The notes below the pieces were generated by a model. That model had not been told where the DNA came from and ran no database searches. It was given only the letters and a program-made list of their open reading frames with translations. DNA of 64,000 bases, from NCBI GenBank assembly GCA_964555515.1, contig CAZKSJ010000001.1, positions 16,440-80,439 on the forward strand, in the 5' to 3' direction. The position numbers and the translations under genes were made by a program. Source of the DNA: UBA1388 sp964555515. Its GTDB lineage: Bacteria > Patescibacteriota > Microgenomatia > UBA1400 > PJMF01. Positions 43,602 to 53,777 of this stretch are shown piece after piece; within the stretch, counting starts at the first letter, position 1; each line of letters opens with the position of its first letter.

Positions 43602-45242
43602 CTAGTCGACATTCATTCGATACAAGCAATCATCTATGTCACAAGCAATTAAACTTAACGTTGGTATATGATTAACTGTTTCTCTGAGAAATGATGAATT
43701 AACAGCTGCTAAGCCAGCATAAGTAAAGTTATCATCAAACATTTGTTGATACTCCCCATAATGAATCAACACCAACTCAACTTGGTTTTTCTGCAAGACT
43801 TCAATACTCTGCTCATTGGGAAATTCTCTGATCAAGTCCTGGATCTCCGTGATTCGCTGAGGAGGGACTAATCCACTCACCCCATTAAACAATTTTTTTT
43901 CATGATATGCCTGATAGAGCAATCTTTCATCTTCAACACTGTCGTAGGGAGTCATGTCCCACAGATAAATAGGTAACTCAATTAACACATCACCATCTGC
44001 ATTCTTCACTTTTTCATATATTGCGGGCTGTCTGGTTTGAATGACAAAGAACTCCATCCTCATCGAACTGTACACAATCATCGCGATAGCCGACACCGCC
44101 AGAGCGATGATCAGCCACTTATCTTTGAGTCGAGATTGATTGACCCATGATCCAATCCACAAAGCCATGCCGAAATTCAACAACACACTCCAACGCGTCA
44201 CCGCACGAAAAGCGTTCATTCCTGGCCATAAATAGTAGGTGACTGCATAAGGCAGTGGGATGGCAAAACCCAACGGCTTCCAGGTTTCACCAAAAATCTT
44301 CATGACTGGACCCAGCATATAAAACAAACCAAATAGCATGATTGTGCTTAAAGACCAGAATGAAATCACAGGTTGTGGCGAATCCTGTGACTTGACACGA
44401 AATAAAGATAATCCAATCAACACTAGTAGCATCATCATCAAGTCAAATCCCCACAACCTTTCCAATCCATAAGAAGAATGAGCAGTGTCTCTAATTGTTC
44501 TGATAGTGCCCAACTCTTGCGATGTCAGTACATATGGGAAATAAAAAATGACCGATACAAAAAAAAGTAGCAGCAGATGGCCTAAGAAAATTTTATCCAT
44601 GATTAACTTCCGCCACCAACTCTCCACAAAAATCAACACTGCAATGATGATCATAAAAAAATAAGCGGTCATCGGATCGTTGAGAACTTGATATAGGTAA
44701 GCCAGGCTAAAACCTAATAAGTATCGATAACGTTTGGTACCGACATACTTCAGCAAAAAGTAGACTCCAAACGGAATACCAGCTACCAAAAAACTCTGCA
44801 AGTGCACGGCAAACTCCAGGTGCAAATATGAGAAAGCAAAGAAAAATGCGCCCGCATATTCAGCGAGCTTATTTTGAAAAAGCTCTCTTGCCAAGACAAA
44901 CATAGCTAGAAAAGTTAGTACAGAACCAAGAAGTAAATGGATATTGAGATTCAAGATTAGTTGGTCTGAGAACAAACTAAGCGGTAAATTAAGCAACGCT
45001 GTTGATAGAAAAGGCACCGAATATGTCAGGGTGCTTTGGTATGGATGAAAAAATGGCAAATCATAGATGCTTTCGTTAGCAACAACTTGGAGGCCCACTT
45101 GATTAATTAACCAAGCTATTAAGGGCCCATCATTGGGTGATGTAGTCATGGTGTCGGGATTCTGCAGCATTGGAAAAAATATCACTAATGTGAGAAGAAA
45201 ACCAATAAATGTGGGAAGCCACATACTTTTTAACCATTGCAT
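43602..45242 (-). CDS. Multi-spanning GT-C type membrane glycosyltransferase-like protein
   Basis: 546 residues, about 11 transmembrane helices, then a short C-terminal outer domain (about 430-546: GDVLIELPIYLWDMTPYDSV; LVLIHYGEYQ). The first outer loop has the acidic DTMTTSPNDGPLIAW, where GT-C enzymes carry their catalytic Asp. It resembles YfhO/dolichol-phosphate sugar-type transferases in layout. Its sugar and acceptor are unknown. The promoter is of the leaderless type. Confidence 0.65.
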   Translation of the reverse strand: MQWLKSMWLPTFIGFLLTLVIFFPMLQNPDTMTTSPNDGPLIAWLINQVGLQVVANESIYDLPFFHPYQSTLTYSVPFLSTALLNLPLSLFSDQLILNLNIHLLLGSVLTFLAMFVLARELFQNKLAEYAGAFFFAFSYLHLEFAVHLQSFLVAGIPFGVYFLLKYVGTKRYRYLLGFSLAYLYQVLNDPMTAYFFMIIIAVLIFVESWWRKLIMDKIFLGHLLLLFFVSVIFYFPYVLTSQELGTIRTIRDTAHSSYGLERLWGFDLMMMLLVLIGLSLFRVKSQDSPQPVISFWSLSTIMLFGLFYMLGPVMKIFGETWKPLGFAIPLPYAVTYYLWPGMNAFRAVTRWSVLLNFGMALWIGSWVNQSRLKDKWLIIALAVSAIAMIVYSSMRMEFFVIQTRQPAIYEKVKNADGDVLIELPIYLWDMTPYDSVEDERLLYQAYHEKKLFNGVSGLVPPQRITEIQDLIREFPNEQSIEVLQKNQVELVLIHYGEYQQMFDDNFTYAGLAAVNSSFLRETVNHIPTLSLIACDIDDCLYRMNVD

Positions 45243-45255
45243 GCTGCTGATTGTA
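45243..45255 (-). promoter_or_regulatory. Leaderless-type -10 box of the GT-C gene
   Basis: On the minus strand TACAAT (45255-45250) ends seven bases before the ATG at 45242; no Shine-Dalgarno sequence. Confidence 0.55.
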
Positions 45256-45297
45256 AACCAATCAGAACAGAAGATGAGGTTGGTTAAATTACTGCAA

Positions 45298-45861
45298 TTA
45301 CTTTAGTTCTTTAAGTTCATGAGATTTGTGTTGAGGATCAACGACTTTAAATATTTTTCTTAACACCGCAGCGATCGAATTTGGATCATCAACATTCTCT
45401 ATAGAAACCATGATGTCCTTAATAGATGTGACCGGACCATACTGAAATAAAATTGTGCCATAATTGAAAAGTCTTCCCAACAAACCTTGAACTACTTCCA
45501 CTTGTGAAAATTGTTCAATTCTAACGGTCAATGACTTGCGTTGAATAATCCCTCTGGTCACTACTACTCTGTCTTTGAATACCTGATAACGTATTGAGCG
45601 TAGTTCTAAAATTAGATATCCAACCATAAGTCCTAAAAACCCAAATGCAATTACAAAATAAATCGGTCCTCGTAATAAATTCATCAACGCATCCATCCCA
45701 ATTGCTTGAACAAGATAAGCCACGATATTATTTTTAAACCAAACTACTGAGAGCACGATCAACACCGCCACGATCATCTTCATCCACAAGACTTTCGCAG
45801 TCTGCCTTAAATCCAAGTAATCGTCTCTAACAATATTTTCGGGAAACAACGACATCGTCAT
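45298..45861 (-). CDS. Bacterial PH-domain membrane protein (YdbS-like)
   Basis: 187 residues: two membrane helices (about 29-50 and 62-86), then a bPH_2 domain (about 90-165: RYQVFKDRVVVTRGIIQRKSLTVRIEQFSQVEVVQGLLGRLFNYGTI is the YdbS/bPH_2 signature). The second ATG, two codons in, has AAGG at good distance and may be the real start. Function of this family is not known; it is common in envelope regions. Confidence 0.82.
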   Translation of the reverse strand: MTMSLFPENIVRDDYLDLRQTAKVLWMKMIVAVLIVLSVVWFKNNIVAYLVQAIGMDALMNLLRGPIYFVIAFGFLGLMVGYLILELRSIRYQVFKDRVVVTRGIIQRKSLTVRIEQFSQVEVVQGLLGRLFNYGTILFQYGPVTSIKDIMVSIENVDDPNSIAAVLRKIFKVVDPQHKSHELKELK

Positions 45862-46014
45862 CCTTTTTTTAATTTCCTAACTATATTGTAAGCTAAAAGC
45901 ATCTGAATAAAAGATGAAGCACCTCACCAATACTTTTATCTGCAATCTGCATCAACCTATTGCTGTTGCAATTGGGTAATTATTCATTTACTATTGGTGC
46001 TTAGTACAATCAAA

Positions 46015-46025
46015 TATAATTTCCT
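46015..46025 (+). promoter_or_regulatory. Leaderless-type -10 box of the beta-repeat protein gene
   Basis: Perfect TATAAT (46015-46020), five bases, ATG at 46026; no Shine-Dalgarno sequence. Confidence 0.6.
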
Positions 46026-47372
46026 ATGACAGAATGGTTCAAAGAACACAAAGCCATCTCCATCATCCTCGGAGTGCTGATTATCACTGCTCTAGCAATG
46101 ATAATTTTTGGGGAGCCTAGATCAAGAGAGACAGCTGCTATCTCGGGTTCGGTTAACTTCAACGGCATTGGGCCGCAAGACGGATCTCGTAATGGCAATA
46201 TTATTCTGATGCAAAGAGAGCTTGGACAATCTGACTTTGTTTCAACTAACGCCACCATTCCGATCGCTGATGGCGCCGCTTGGACTTGGACAGAAGCAGA
46301 GTCTGGCATCACTTATGACTTGAAAGCAGATGTTTTCTATAATGGGCAGTTCATTAAATCAAGCAATATTGTCACCACCACCGCCCCAGCAGCTGGCCAA
46401 GTACTTACTTTCAACATTACTCTAAGTGACATTCCTGATTTTATAATTCAAGAAAACACAACCAGTATTTCTGGTAGTATTTTGATAGACGGTTTTGTAC
46501 CAACTGATGCCACAGTCTCAATTTTTGCGGCTGGTGCGGGCTTGCAGGGTATGGAAGAAGTTTTGGCTAATATACCCGCGCGCACTACAACTAGCTATCA
46601 ATGGAACGGGGCGTTAACCGGTCAAGAATATCAGCTAGAAGCCCGTTTGGTAAATGCCAACGGGACTGTAATTGGTGCCTCCCAAAGACAAAATATTGTT
46701 GCCCCAGCCAAATCAGAGGATATTAAATTGAGCTCACAAGCGAGTTCCGTACAAGAACAAGAAACAAAAACCGCATCGATCTCTGGTATGGTGCGTATTT
46801 CTGGACCAGTTGTGCAAGGTAGCACTTTGTTAATGTTGCAAAGAGAAGTGGGCGAAACCAACTTCACCGCCTTTGACCGTTTACCTGCTACAAGTAATGC
46901 CGCCTGGACGCTGCGAAATTTAGCTGCAGGTCAAAGATTAGAAATTACCAGTGCTTTACAGGTAAATGAACAAAATGTGGCAACCGGTGAAGTTTTAACT
47001 CTCAGCGCCCCAGCCACCAACCAAGTGATTAATCTGGATACTGGCTTCAATATGCCTGCTCCCAACTCCAGACCAAGAATAAGTTGTGGCGCTATGGACA
47101 GCACTGGCCACTTCAACGCTGAATTAGTCTTTCCTTCTGTCAACGATGCCAGAAAGTACTACGTACAGGTGGGCACAACTGCGGGCGGGAGAGATTTGCT
47201 CAACCAAGGGTTTGATGCACCAAATGGTGATCTCACCACCACTGTCTTTATTGCCAAAGACACCAATTACTTTACAAGATATGCATACTCATTATGTGCT
47301 GATTGTAATATTCAGGACAGACAAAATTGGTCAGGGTGGTCGCCTACCTTGGGATTCCGCTGTCCACAATGA
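46026..47372 (+). CDS. Membrane-anchored protein with three beta-sandwich repeats
   Basis: 448 residues: N-terminal anchor (KAISIILGVLIITALAMIIF), then three repeats of about 105 residues starting AISGSVNFNGIGP, SISGSILIDGFVP and SISGMVRISGPV; repeats one and three share IILMQRELGQSDF / LLMLQREVGETNF, so they are recent copies. A last domain (about 350-448) is fibronectin-like with Cys at its end (SCGAM; CADC; RCPQ). The repeats look like carboxypeptidase-regulatory-like or SdrD B-like domains. Probably a surface stalk; binding partner unknown. Convergent with the hdeD genes. Confidence 0.65.
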   Translation: MTEWFKEHKAISIILGVLIITALAMIIFGEPRSRETAAISGSVNFNGIGPQDGSRNGNIILMQRELGQSDFVSTNATIPIADGAAWTWTEAESGITYDLKADVFYNGQFIKSSNIVTTTAPAAGQVLTFNITLSDIPDFIIQENTTSISGSILIDGFVPTDATVSIFAAGAGLQGMEEVLANIPARTTTSYQWNGALTGQEYQLEARLVNANGTVIGASQRQNIVAPAKSEDIKLSSQASSVQEQETKTASISGMVRISGPVVQGSTLLMLQREVGETNFTAFDRLPATSNAAWTLRNLAAGQRLEITSALQVNEQNVATGEVLTLSAPATNQVINLDTGFNMPAPNSRPRISCGAMDSTGHFNAELVFPSVNDARKYYVQVGTTAGGRDLLNQGFDAPNGDLTTTVFIAKDTNYFTRYAYSLCADCNIQDRQNWSGWSPTLGFRCPQ

Positions 47373-47456
47373 CATGCTCAAATTTTTGACATGAGTAGTT
47401 AATTACTCTATTCATTGAGAAGATTTTGATCGAGTCACTAGGCTATGAATAAAGAA

Positions 47457-47489
47457 CGGCCGGCTGGGGAGAAACTCCCCAGCCGGCCG
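47457..47489 (-). terminator. Long GC-rich hairpin between convergent genes
   Basis: Perfect 15-base arms CGGCCGGCTGGGGAG and CTCCCCAGCCGGCCG around AAA. On the minus strand TTCTTTATTC follows, so it can end the hdeD transcript; on the plus strand the flank is less T-rich. It could serve both strands. Confidence 0.65.
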
Positions 47490-47542
47490 ATTCAATCTCA
47501 TTTGCAGTTTATTATTTCTAAAATCTCTCCACAGAAACAATT

Positions 47543-48127
47543 TTATCTCGTTCTTTTCCTCCGAGCTGGCTGCAATTGTTTGTTCAACTTTCTGTCAAAG
47601 CTTTTCAACTGAAAACCCAAAGCAGTGGTAAAAATTCCACTAATCAGCACTACCACACCCATTAATACAGCTGCGAGAGTGAGCGTTAATTGTGGATTGC
47701 TAAACAACGCAAAAGAAATTAGCAACAATACGATCGCACCCGCAGTTAACAACCACTCACCACCAAATAAGACTTTTCTATCTTGAAATGCTTCGAAGAG
47801 CATGGCAATTCCCACCACGAAGATCCAAATTGCCACCAAAAAGACGAGTGCTGCCAAAGTCAATTGAGGCAGAGCAAAGATCAACCACCCAATGATGAGC
47901 GTGATCAATCCCTGAAAGAAGAAGACCCACCAGTCATCGTCTTTTTTAACTTGAGTCAAAGATAGAATCATTAGTACCACACCCTCTATCAGCAAGTACA
48001 CTCCTACCAGTGTAGCGAGCACAATTAATGATTTAACGGGTGAAGCAATTAATAATAATCCCATGATGACAGCCAAAATTCCTCTCATCGCAATCAGCCA
48101 CCATTTGCCTACATAATCTTCCCACAT
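47543..48127 (-). CDS. HdeD-family membrane protein (DUF308), copy 2
   Basis: 194 residues, six membrane helices made of DUF308 repeats (WWLIAMRGILAVIMGLLLIASPVKSLIVLATLVGVYLLIEGVVLMI). In enterobacteria HdeD protects against acid at high cell density; in other bacteria its role is unknown. A GAGAGGAAT ribosome binding site precedes the start. Basic C-terminal tail (QLQPARRKRTR). It follows a paralogue by 45 bases. Confidence 0.82.
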   Translation of the reverse strand: MWEDYVGKWWLIAMRGILAVIMGLLLIASPVKSLIVLATLVGVYLLIEGVVLMILSLTQVKKDDDWWVFFFQGLITLIIGWLIFALPQLTLAALVFLVAIWIFVVGIAMLFEAFQDRKVLFGGEWLLTAGAIVLLLISFALFSNPQLTLTLAAVLMGVVVLISGIFTTALGFQLKSFDRKLNKQLQPARRKRTR

Positions 48128-48172
48128 AGTTTTTATTCCTCTCTCTTTAATATTCTCTGTCTTAATACAACT

Positions 48173-48769
48173 TTACTTAAGGGCACTGCGCAATCGGAAG
48201 GACATGACGACAATGCCAATTCCGCCAATCAAGGTCAATAATGACACCGCAAACACCATCGTCACAAACTTGGCGGCAATAGGCATTCCTAATAAAACTA
48301 TACCTAAAATCACGTAGAGAATACCTACGAGGAAAGAGCCCCAAGACCAATCATAACCTGACTTTTCTGCAGATTGATTGCCCAGAAAGATTTTTAACAC
48401 ACCATTTACTAAGAAAACTAAAGCGATAAACCACATAATCATGGTTGGTGTGAGAATGCCTGCAAAGATTGGATTGTTGATCACCACCATACCAGCAATA
48501 ATGCCCAACACGCCTCCAAATAAAGTCAATCCTCTTGATTGTAAAGACTTATTGGCAATTGCCATCAGCACATCAATAAAACCAGCGATCAACCAGTAAA
48601 AACCTAAAATCCTAATTAAGATAATTGTGGTCGCAATTGGACTGAACATGAGCATGAGTCCAATCAAAACTGTAAATATCCCCTGAAGTAGTAGTAGCCA
48701 CCAATTTGCTGCTGCTTCTTGAACAGCATCTCCATTTGCAACAGCTACCGACTGAGAAGATCTTGGCAT
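48173..48769 (-). CDS. HdeD-family membrane protein (DUF308), copy 1
   Basis: 198 residues, six membrane helices, same fold as the next gene (WWLLLLQGIFTVLIGLMLMFSPIATTIILIRILGFYWLIAGFIDVLM). Sequence identity between the two copies is moderate, so the duplication is old. AAAGGTTG before the start is a ribosome binding site, and a TACAAT box lies further upstream. The 229 bases upstream (48770-48998) hold nothing else I recognise. Confidence 0.82.
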   Translation of the reverse strand: MPRSSQSVAVANGDAVQEAAANWWLLLLQGIFTVLIGLMLMFSPIATTIILIRILGFYWLIAGFIDVLMAIANKSLQSRGLTLFGGVLGIIAGMVVINNPIFAGILTPTMIMWFIALVFLVNGVLKIFLGNQSAEKSGYDWSWGSFLVGILYVILGIVLLGMPIAAKFVTMVFAVSLLTLIGGIGIVVMSFRLRSALK

Positions 48770-48998
48770 AGATCAACCTTTCATTATTGTAGGTATTACG
48801 ATTTAACCCACGTTTTAATTGTAGTTGATTATAAACACTATTATCTATTTGTCACCACAATGATGTCTTTATCAACCCATTGATTTCTTAACTTGCACAA
48901 AAATTGGACATAATCTAATTCAACAAATAGAAAGCTGTGGCACACTGATGTTGAGTAAAATGACGTTGTGGGTGAAATGCGTTGAAGGGTAAAGTAAT

Positions 48999-50729
48999 TC
49001 ATTGACAAAAATCATCTAGCAGCTCAGTTTCTTTCAAAACAGCCTGCCATTGATTTAGATCAATTGCCTGAGCCATGACATGCACTTGCGTTGGATCGTA
49101 GTATCTAGTAGCCAATTCATACGGAACACGATCATCAGGTCCAGAAACATACAAGGTTGTGGTAGCAATTAATTCTGGATCACAAATGATGTCCCACGGC
49201 TCTAGATTGCCAAATTCATACTTGCCAAGCTTGGTAGGATGTTGGAAACCCACATCATCTGCACTAGGAAAATTCACTGACTGACGGTACCATGTCGGAT
49301 CAAACTGACCATACCAAGCCACAGCAATGTGTGCATCCGGAAAATGTTGATGAAAATAAATTCGCTTAAAGTTGTCGCTGACATTTAAGACATCAATAAC
49401 TGTTTGCTTTGGGAGGGGGTATGCCCGCCAACTATACTGCACAGGATAAATCACCCAATAATTAACTAACGATCTTACAGTTAGAAGCAACACACCGGCA
49501 GCAAATAACAGAAACATCATGCTGCCAAATTTTTTCTGACTGACCCACTCCCAACTAGCAAATAGTCCCATACCGATGATGATGGCAACTAGTGGCATCA
49601 AGGCCGCACCCCTAATCACCTGTGGGGGACCAGCGAATGCGTTGGGCATCACCGCCAAAATCCAGATAACAAAGAATAACAACCACTCAGGTTGCGTCCT
49701 TTTTTGCCAGACAACAACTAAACCTACTAAGTAAAAAGGGTATAAAATCCATAAGAATTCACCCATACCAGGCATCGAGGTATAAACCAAGTCATCCCCT
49801 CCTCCATCAAAAAATAAAAATGTTGGCAGAATGAAGTGAGCATGATTAGACACCACCTGCTCCAAATAGGTGAGAGGTTTGTTAAATAACAACTTGCATG
49901 CTACACCTAAACGAGGATCAGCAATGAAACAATTAGCACGTTGTTCATTTACCACCATGCTCGCATTCTCATTTGAAAAAATAGAAACTTGATTGAATCG
50001 CGCCGTACCTGCGGGAGACAAGACTCCAGAAGTAAGGGGAATCACCAACACCAAAAATATGATGGCTGCTACCAAAAACCTTGTTGCAGGCAACTTAAAT
50101 TTCCAAATAAGTAAACCCATTACTAAGCCATACAATGGCACCAGCATGCGCAGCGCCACGTAACTATAAACCGCCCCTGCCATTGATACACCCAATACTC
50201 CCACCCAAACTTTTTTTGGCTTGTGGTTCTGCATGATGATGATACTGGCCAATAGACCGAAGATGAAAAATGCTGAGGCTAAATTTGACTCGATCGCCAG
50301 CCGGGATAAATGAATTGGCCACGGCGAAAAAGCTAGTACTAAAGCTGCTAATAAAGCTACCGGTCGCTTGCTGGTTAAGACATACGTCAACCAGTAGCTG
50401 CCAATAATAATCAGTATACCCGCCAAAAGAGAGGGAATTTTGAGTGAAAAATCATTCACGCCAAACAGGGCAAAGCTTAATACCGTCGCATAAACATACC
50501 CTGGTAGTTTAAAATCACCAAATGCTTTAAAAACTACTGGAAAAGTTTTTCCCCACTCATCCTGACCGGTCTTCAGAATAGATAAGGCATTGTAGCCAAT
50601 GCTCATTTCATCATGCACCAACACCAACTTGTTGAGATTAACCAATCTAATTACCAAGCCAATGACGATGATCAGAGCCAATAAAACGTAACTCATGTTG
50701 TGGATTTTTTGCTTGATGTACCAACCCAT
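48999..50729 (-). CDS. GT39/PMT-like membrane glycosyltransferase
   Basis: 576 residues, about 11 to 12 transmembrane helices and a C-terminal outer domain (about 425-576). The first outer loop LNKLVLVHDEMSIGYNALSILKTGQDEWGKTFPVVFKAFGDFKLPGY has the acidic DE and layout of PMT_2/ArnT-type GT-C enzymes, followed by RPVALLAALVLAFSPWPIHLSRLAI. Such enzymes move sugars from a lipid carrier to proteins or lipids outside the membrane. The acceptor is unknown. AGGTTGAT is a fair ribosome binding site. Confidence 0.78.
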   Translation of the reverse strand: MGWYIKQKIHNMSYVLLALIIVIGLVIRLVNLNKLVLVHDEMSIGYNALSILKTGQDEWGKTFPVVFKAFGDFKLPGYVYATVLSFALFGVNDFSLKIPSLLAGILIIIGSYWLTYVLTSKRPVALLAALVLAFSPWPIHLSRLAIESNLASAFFIFGLLASIIIMQNHKPKKVWVGVLGVSMAGAVYSYVALRMLVPLYGLVMGLLIWKFKLPATRFLVAAIIFLVLVIPLTSGVLSPAGTARFNQVSIFSNENASMVVNEQRANCFIADPRLGVACKLLFNKPLTYLEQVVSNHAHFILPTFLFFDGGGDDLVYTSMPGMGEFLWILYPFYLVGLVVVWQKRTQPEWLLFFVIWILAVMPNAFAGPPQVIRGAALMPLVAIIIGMGLFASWEWVSQKKFGSMMFLLFAAGVLLLTVRSLVNYWVIYPVQYSWRAYPLPKQTVIDVLNVSDNFKRIYFHQHFPDAHIAVAWYGQFDPTWYRQSVNFPSADDVGFQHPTKLGKYEFGNLEPWDIICDPELIATTTLYVSGPDDRVPYELATRYYDPTQVHVMAQAIDLNQWQAVLKETELLDDFCQ

Positions 50730-50789
50730 ATCAACCTGTCAATTCCCTAAAATCAAGTTTTAATTTTTTAACTCCTAGACCACAGATCA

Positions 50790-51853
50790 TCACTCAATTG
50801 ATAAAAGATTGATTACTTGATCCAAAATTGTGGCCGATTCTGCCAACTCAACACTCACCTCGTTGGTGGTGTCATTAAGTTGATACCTCTCATCAACTTC
50901 CCAAGGCACTATTCCTAAAAACTTCTTTTTTGTTTTGACGTTTGCTTGATAAATGACTTCACCTTCTGGGTTTTCAAGCAGCTGCAAATCTGTGACTTCG
51001 CCGGCTTCCAAAGGCTGTGCCAACTCATCTGGATCAGGAGTAACGATTGGCTCAGGTGTCTCATCGATATCTAAATCAGGTGAAGCCGATGGCCTTGGCG
51101 AGGATGATGGTAGCAGTGTTGGCGCTAATTCCATCTTACCTTTAGACAACATCACTCGAATAGCCTGATCTGGATAATTTCTTAGTTGATGGGTGTTCCC
51201 AGATGGGGTAGTAAGAGTCACCATTCCATCATGACTGAGAGTGAATTTAGCCGATGTTGTTCGGGCGGTCACTCCCTTTGATTTGAGCTTCAATCCATCC
51301 TCATCTGAATCAATCTCTAGCTCTACTTCTTGCTCTTCCTCATCATCAGTTACTAATTCCTCCTCATCTTCAGTTGCTAACTCATCCTCTTGTTCGGTCT
51401 CCAATTCCGTCAGTTCCCTACTCTCATTTGAAAATTCTTCAATTTTGGGGAGTCTAACCCTGAGCATATCGGTTTCTGTTTCTTCGGCTTGCTCAAACAA
51501 GTTTGGCTGCACGCTATCTACGCTGGTTGAGTCTTGAATGGTGACTTTAACTTTGCCAGTGGTTTTTCCGGCTCGATGGATATCTCTTTTTGTTGATATT
51601 TGCCAATTTGTTTGACTAGCACATCATCTTTAATTTGTTCAACTCTGACGGGCTTTGCTTGTTCAGTCGAGGTATCTTTGCCCGCTGCTTTACCTTGATT
51701 GTCAGTTTTCCCCAGCACAGAACCTTGATAAATGTTGATCCAACCTTGGTCGGTCACCTCAACCGTTAACGCAGCTGAAGTACCCACTACGTTCATGATC
51801 AGTATCAACGAAAAAGCAATAGATAACACAATCTTCAACTGTGTATGTTTCAT
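50790..51853 (-). pseudogene. Exported acidic protein gene split by a one-base frameshift
   Basis: Two reading frames form one gene. The upstream part (51853-51518, 111 residues from the ATG with GGAGG in front) has a signal peptide (LKIVLSIAFSLILIMNVVGTSAA) and VTDQGWINIYQGSVLG; it ends shortly after EISIEPEKPLAKLK. The downstream part (from 51512, GTG) lacks a start signal, and its frame stays open upstream as EPEKTTGKVKVTIQDSTSVD. Adding one A in the A5 run (T5 on the plus strand, 51563-51567) joins both frames exactly at EPEK. The product would be a secreted, very acidic protein with a Pro-rich linker. It may be a true mutation, an assembly error or slippage on the A-run. Function unknown. 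Confidence 0.65.
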
Positions 51854-51922
51854 GTCAGCCTCCAACTCGTTATTATTTGAGAGTTTTTTTCTGAACTTAA
51901 CTATACAACATCTGAAGAAACA

Positions 51923-53728
51923 TTACATCTGCTGTGGTACATCAATACCCAATAGCTCCAGTCCTAAACGTAGCACCCGCCCAAAAGCAGCTGTCAAAAC
52001 TAACTTAGAGCTAGTTTGTGGTTGGTTATCAGTCACGATCTGCGCCGAGTGATAAAATCTTGTGAAATTCTTCGCCAAGTCATATAGATAAATCGCCAAT
52101 ACCGAAGGGTTATAATTGGCCGCTGCTTGCTCAATGGATTCTGGAAATTTGGCCAAAGACAGGGCCAACTGAAACTCCTCTTCTGTACCTAGTTCCAAGT
52201 GATCAAAATCCGGTCGAAAACTGTGCTCATCAAACTGACCTTTTTGCAGTAGTGATTGAGATCTGGCATAAGCATATTGTAAGTAAGCAGCACTATTTCC
52301 TTCTAAAGAGATAATCTTATCCCAATCAAAAGTGATGGTGCGGCCCGGATCACCTGATAAATCTGTCCACTTGATGGCACCAATCGCCACTTGGTGAATT
52401 AATCGCTCTTTATCTTCAACGTTCTCAACCCGAGTTCTTTCTTCAACCAACTTGGTCGCTCGCTTGATGGCTTCATCGATCACCTCATCAAGCATCACCA
52501 CCCGTCCTTTTCTAGTAGACATCTTGCCATCGGGCAATCTGATCATGCCAAAGGAAACGTGCGTCATCTGTGCAGGCTCAGCATAGCCCAACCGATGCAT
52601 GATCTCAAAAAGTTGTTTTAAGTATAAGTTTTGGTCATTACCTACGACGTAAATTAATCGATCAGCGTGCAACTCTGTCAAACGATACTTGGCGGTAGCA
52701 ATATCGCGCGTCATGTAAATCGTGGCTCCATCAGATTTTTGAATAAGGCTGATCCCCAGCCCCGCGTCCTCCAAGTCCACAACAATCGCGCCCAGGCTTT
52801 TACTAGCGATTCCTTTTTCAATCGCTTCCTGAATCACCTCTTTCAGCATCGGTTCATAAAAACTTTCTCCAAGAGCGATGTCGAACCTTACACCAAGTCG
52901 ATCATAGGTTTTCTGAAAATCAGCTAACGACCAATCCACAATCTGTTGCCAGCGTTTCCGAGCTGTCTCATCACCAGACTCAAGTCTTCTAAACCACTCG
53001 CGGCCAGCGGCTTTGATCTCCTTAGCCTGTTCAGCTGCCAGGTTGGAATCAGTATTGGTGTAATGATCTGAATGCTCATCACCAGCGGCACTGATTTTGA
53101 CATACAACTTTTGCATCTCTGGAATAGGATTTTTGGCAATCTGCGCCTCATTACCCCACAGCTCAATCGCCGCCAACAAGTGACCAAACTGTGTGCCCCA
53201 ATCACCTAAGTGATTATCTTTGACAACTTGATAGCCTAATTTAGATAAGATTCTAGCTATAGCATCACCAATGATGGTTGATCGCAGATGGCCAACACTC
53301 ATCCGTTTAGCAATATTGGGCGATGACATATCGATGACCACTTTCTGAGGCTGCGCTAAACTGCTGGCGCCGTAATGATCGGCCTGTTGCCAAATTTGTT
53401 GCAAAACCTGGTTATTGAACTGTGTCTTGTTTAAACTGACGTTAATATAAGCACCGACCGCAAAATAATGGTCAATTAGACTGTTTGGTTCCACCGCAAG
53501 CTTCTTCGTTAAGCTGTCCGCGATCGCGACTGGATCAGCTTGCAGTTCTTGGCCAAAGATGCCACAGTGGAAACCTAAATCACCCACTTCAGTTGCTGGC
53601 ACACTAATAATCGGCACCTTTCTGGATAATTCAGCTGAAATCCCGCTACGTTGCAATGCGGCTCGAATCTCAGTAGTGATAATTGCTAAGACGGACGGGA
53701 TGGGGGAATGATTTCCTGTGTTTTCCAT
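51923..53728 (-). CDS. argS: Arginyl-tRNA synthetase
   Basis: 601 residues, normal length. N-terminal Arg_S additional domain (to about 115), catalytic domain with the HIGH-type motif SVGHLRSTIIGDAI, KDNHLGDWGTQFGHLLAAI, and the KMSKS-type GKMSTRKG, and a C-terminal DALR anticodon-binding domain (AYLQYAYARSQSLLQK; ARFYHSAQI-like TRFYHSAQIV). Charges tRNA-Arg in the cytoplasm. Leaderless-type promoter directly before the start. Confidence 0.95.
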   Translation of the reverse strand: MENTGNHSPIPSVLAIITTEIRAALQRSGISAELSRKVPIISVPATEVGDLGFHCGIFGQELQADPVAIADSLTKKLAVEPNSLIDHYFAVGAYINVSLNKTQFNNQVLQQIWQQADHYGASSLAQPQKVVIDMSSPNIAKRMSVGHLRSTIIGDAIARILSKLGYQVVKDNHLGDWGTQFGHLLAAIELWGNEAQIAKNPIPEMQKLYVKISAAGDEHSDHYTNTDSNLAAEQAKEIKAAGREWFRRLESGDETARKRWQQIVDWSLADFQKTYDRLGVRFDIALGESFYEPMLKEVIQEAIEKGIASKSLGAIVVDLEDAGLGISLIQKSDGATIYMTRDIATAKYRLTELHADRLIYVVGNDQNLYLKQLFEIMHRLGYAEPAQMTHVSFGMIRLPDGKMSTRKGRVVMLDEVIDEAIKRATKLVEERTRVENVEDKERLIHQVAIGAIKWTDLSGDPGRTITFDWDKIISLEGNSAAYLQYAYARSQSLLQKGQFDEHSFRPDFDHLELGTEEEFQLALSLAKFPESIEQAAANYNPSVLAIYLYDLAKNFTRFYHSAQIVTDNQPQTSSKLVLTAAFGRVLRLGLELLGIDVPQQM

Positions 53729-53741
53729 ACTGTGAATTATA
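53729..53741 (-). promoter_or_regulatory. Leaderless-type -10 box of argS
   Basis: On the minus strand a perfect TATAAT (53741-53736), seven bases, ATG at 53728; no Shine-Dalgarno sequence. Confidence 0.6.
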
Positions 53742-53777
53742 AACTACCAACAGGCGGAGACATCAGGCAACCCGTTG

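Noticed and set aside
51922..51923. Insertion sequences, integrases or prophage genes in the window
   Set aside because: No transposase, integrase or terminal inverted repeat pair of IS type was found in any frame.
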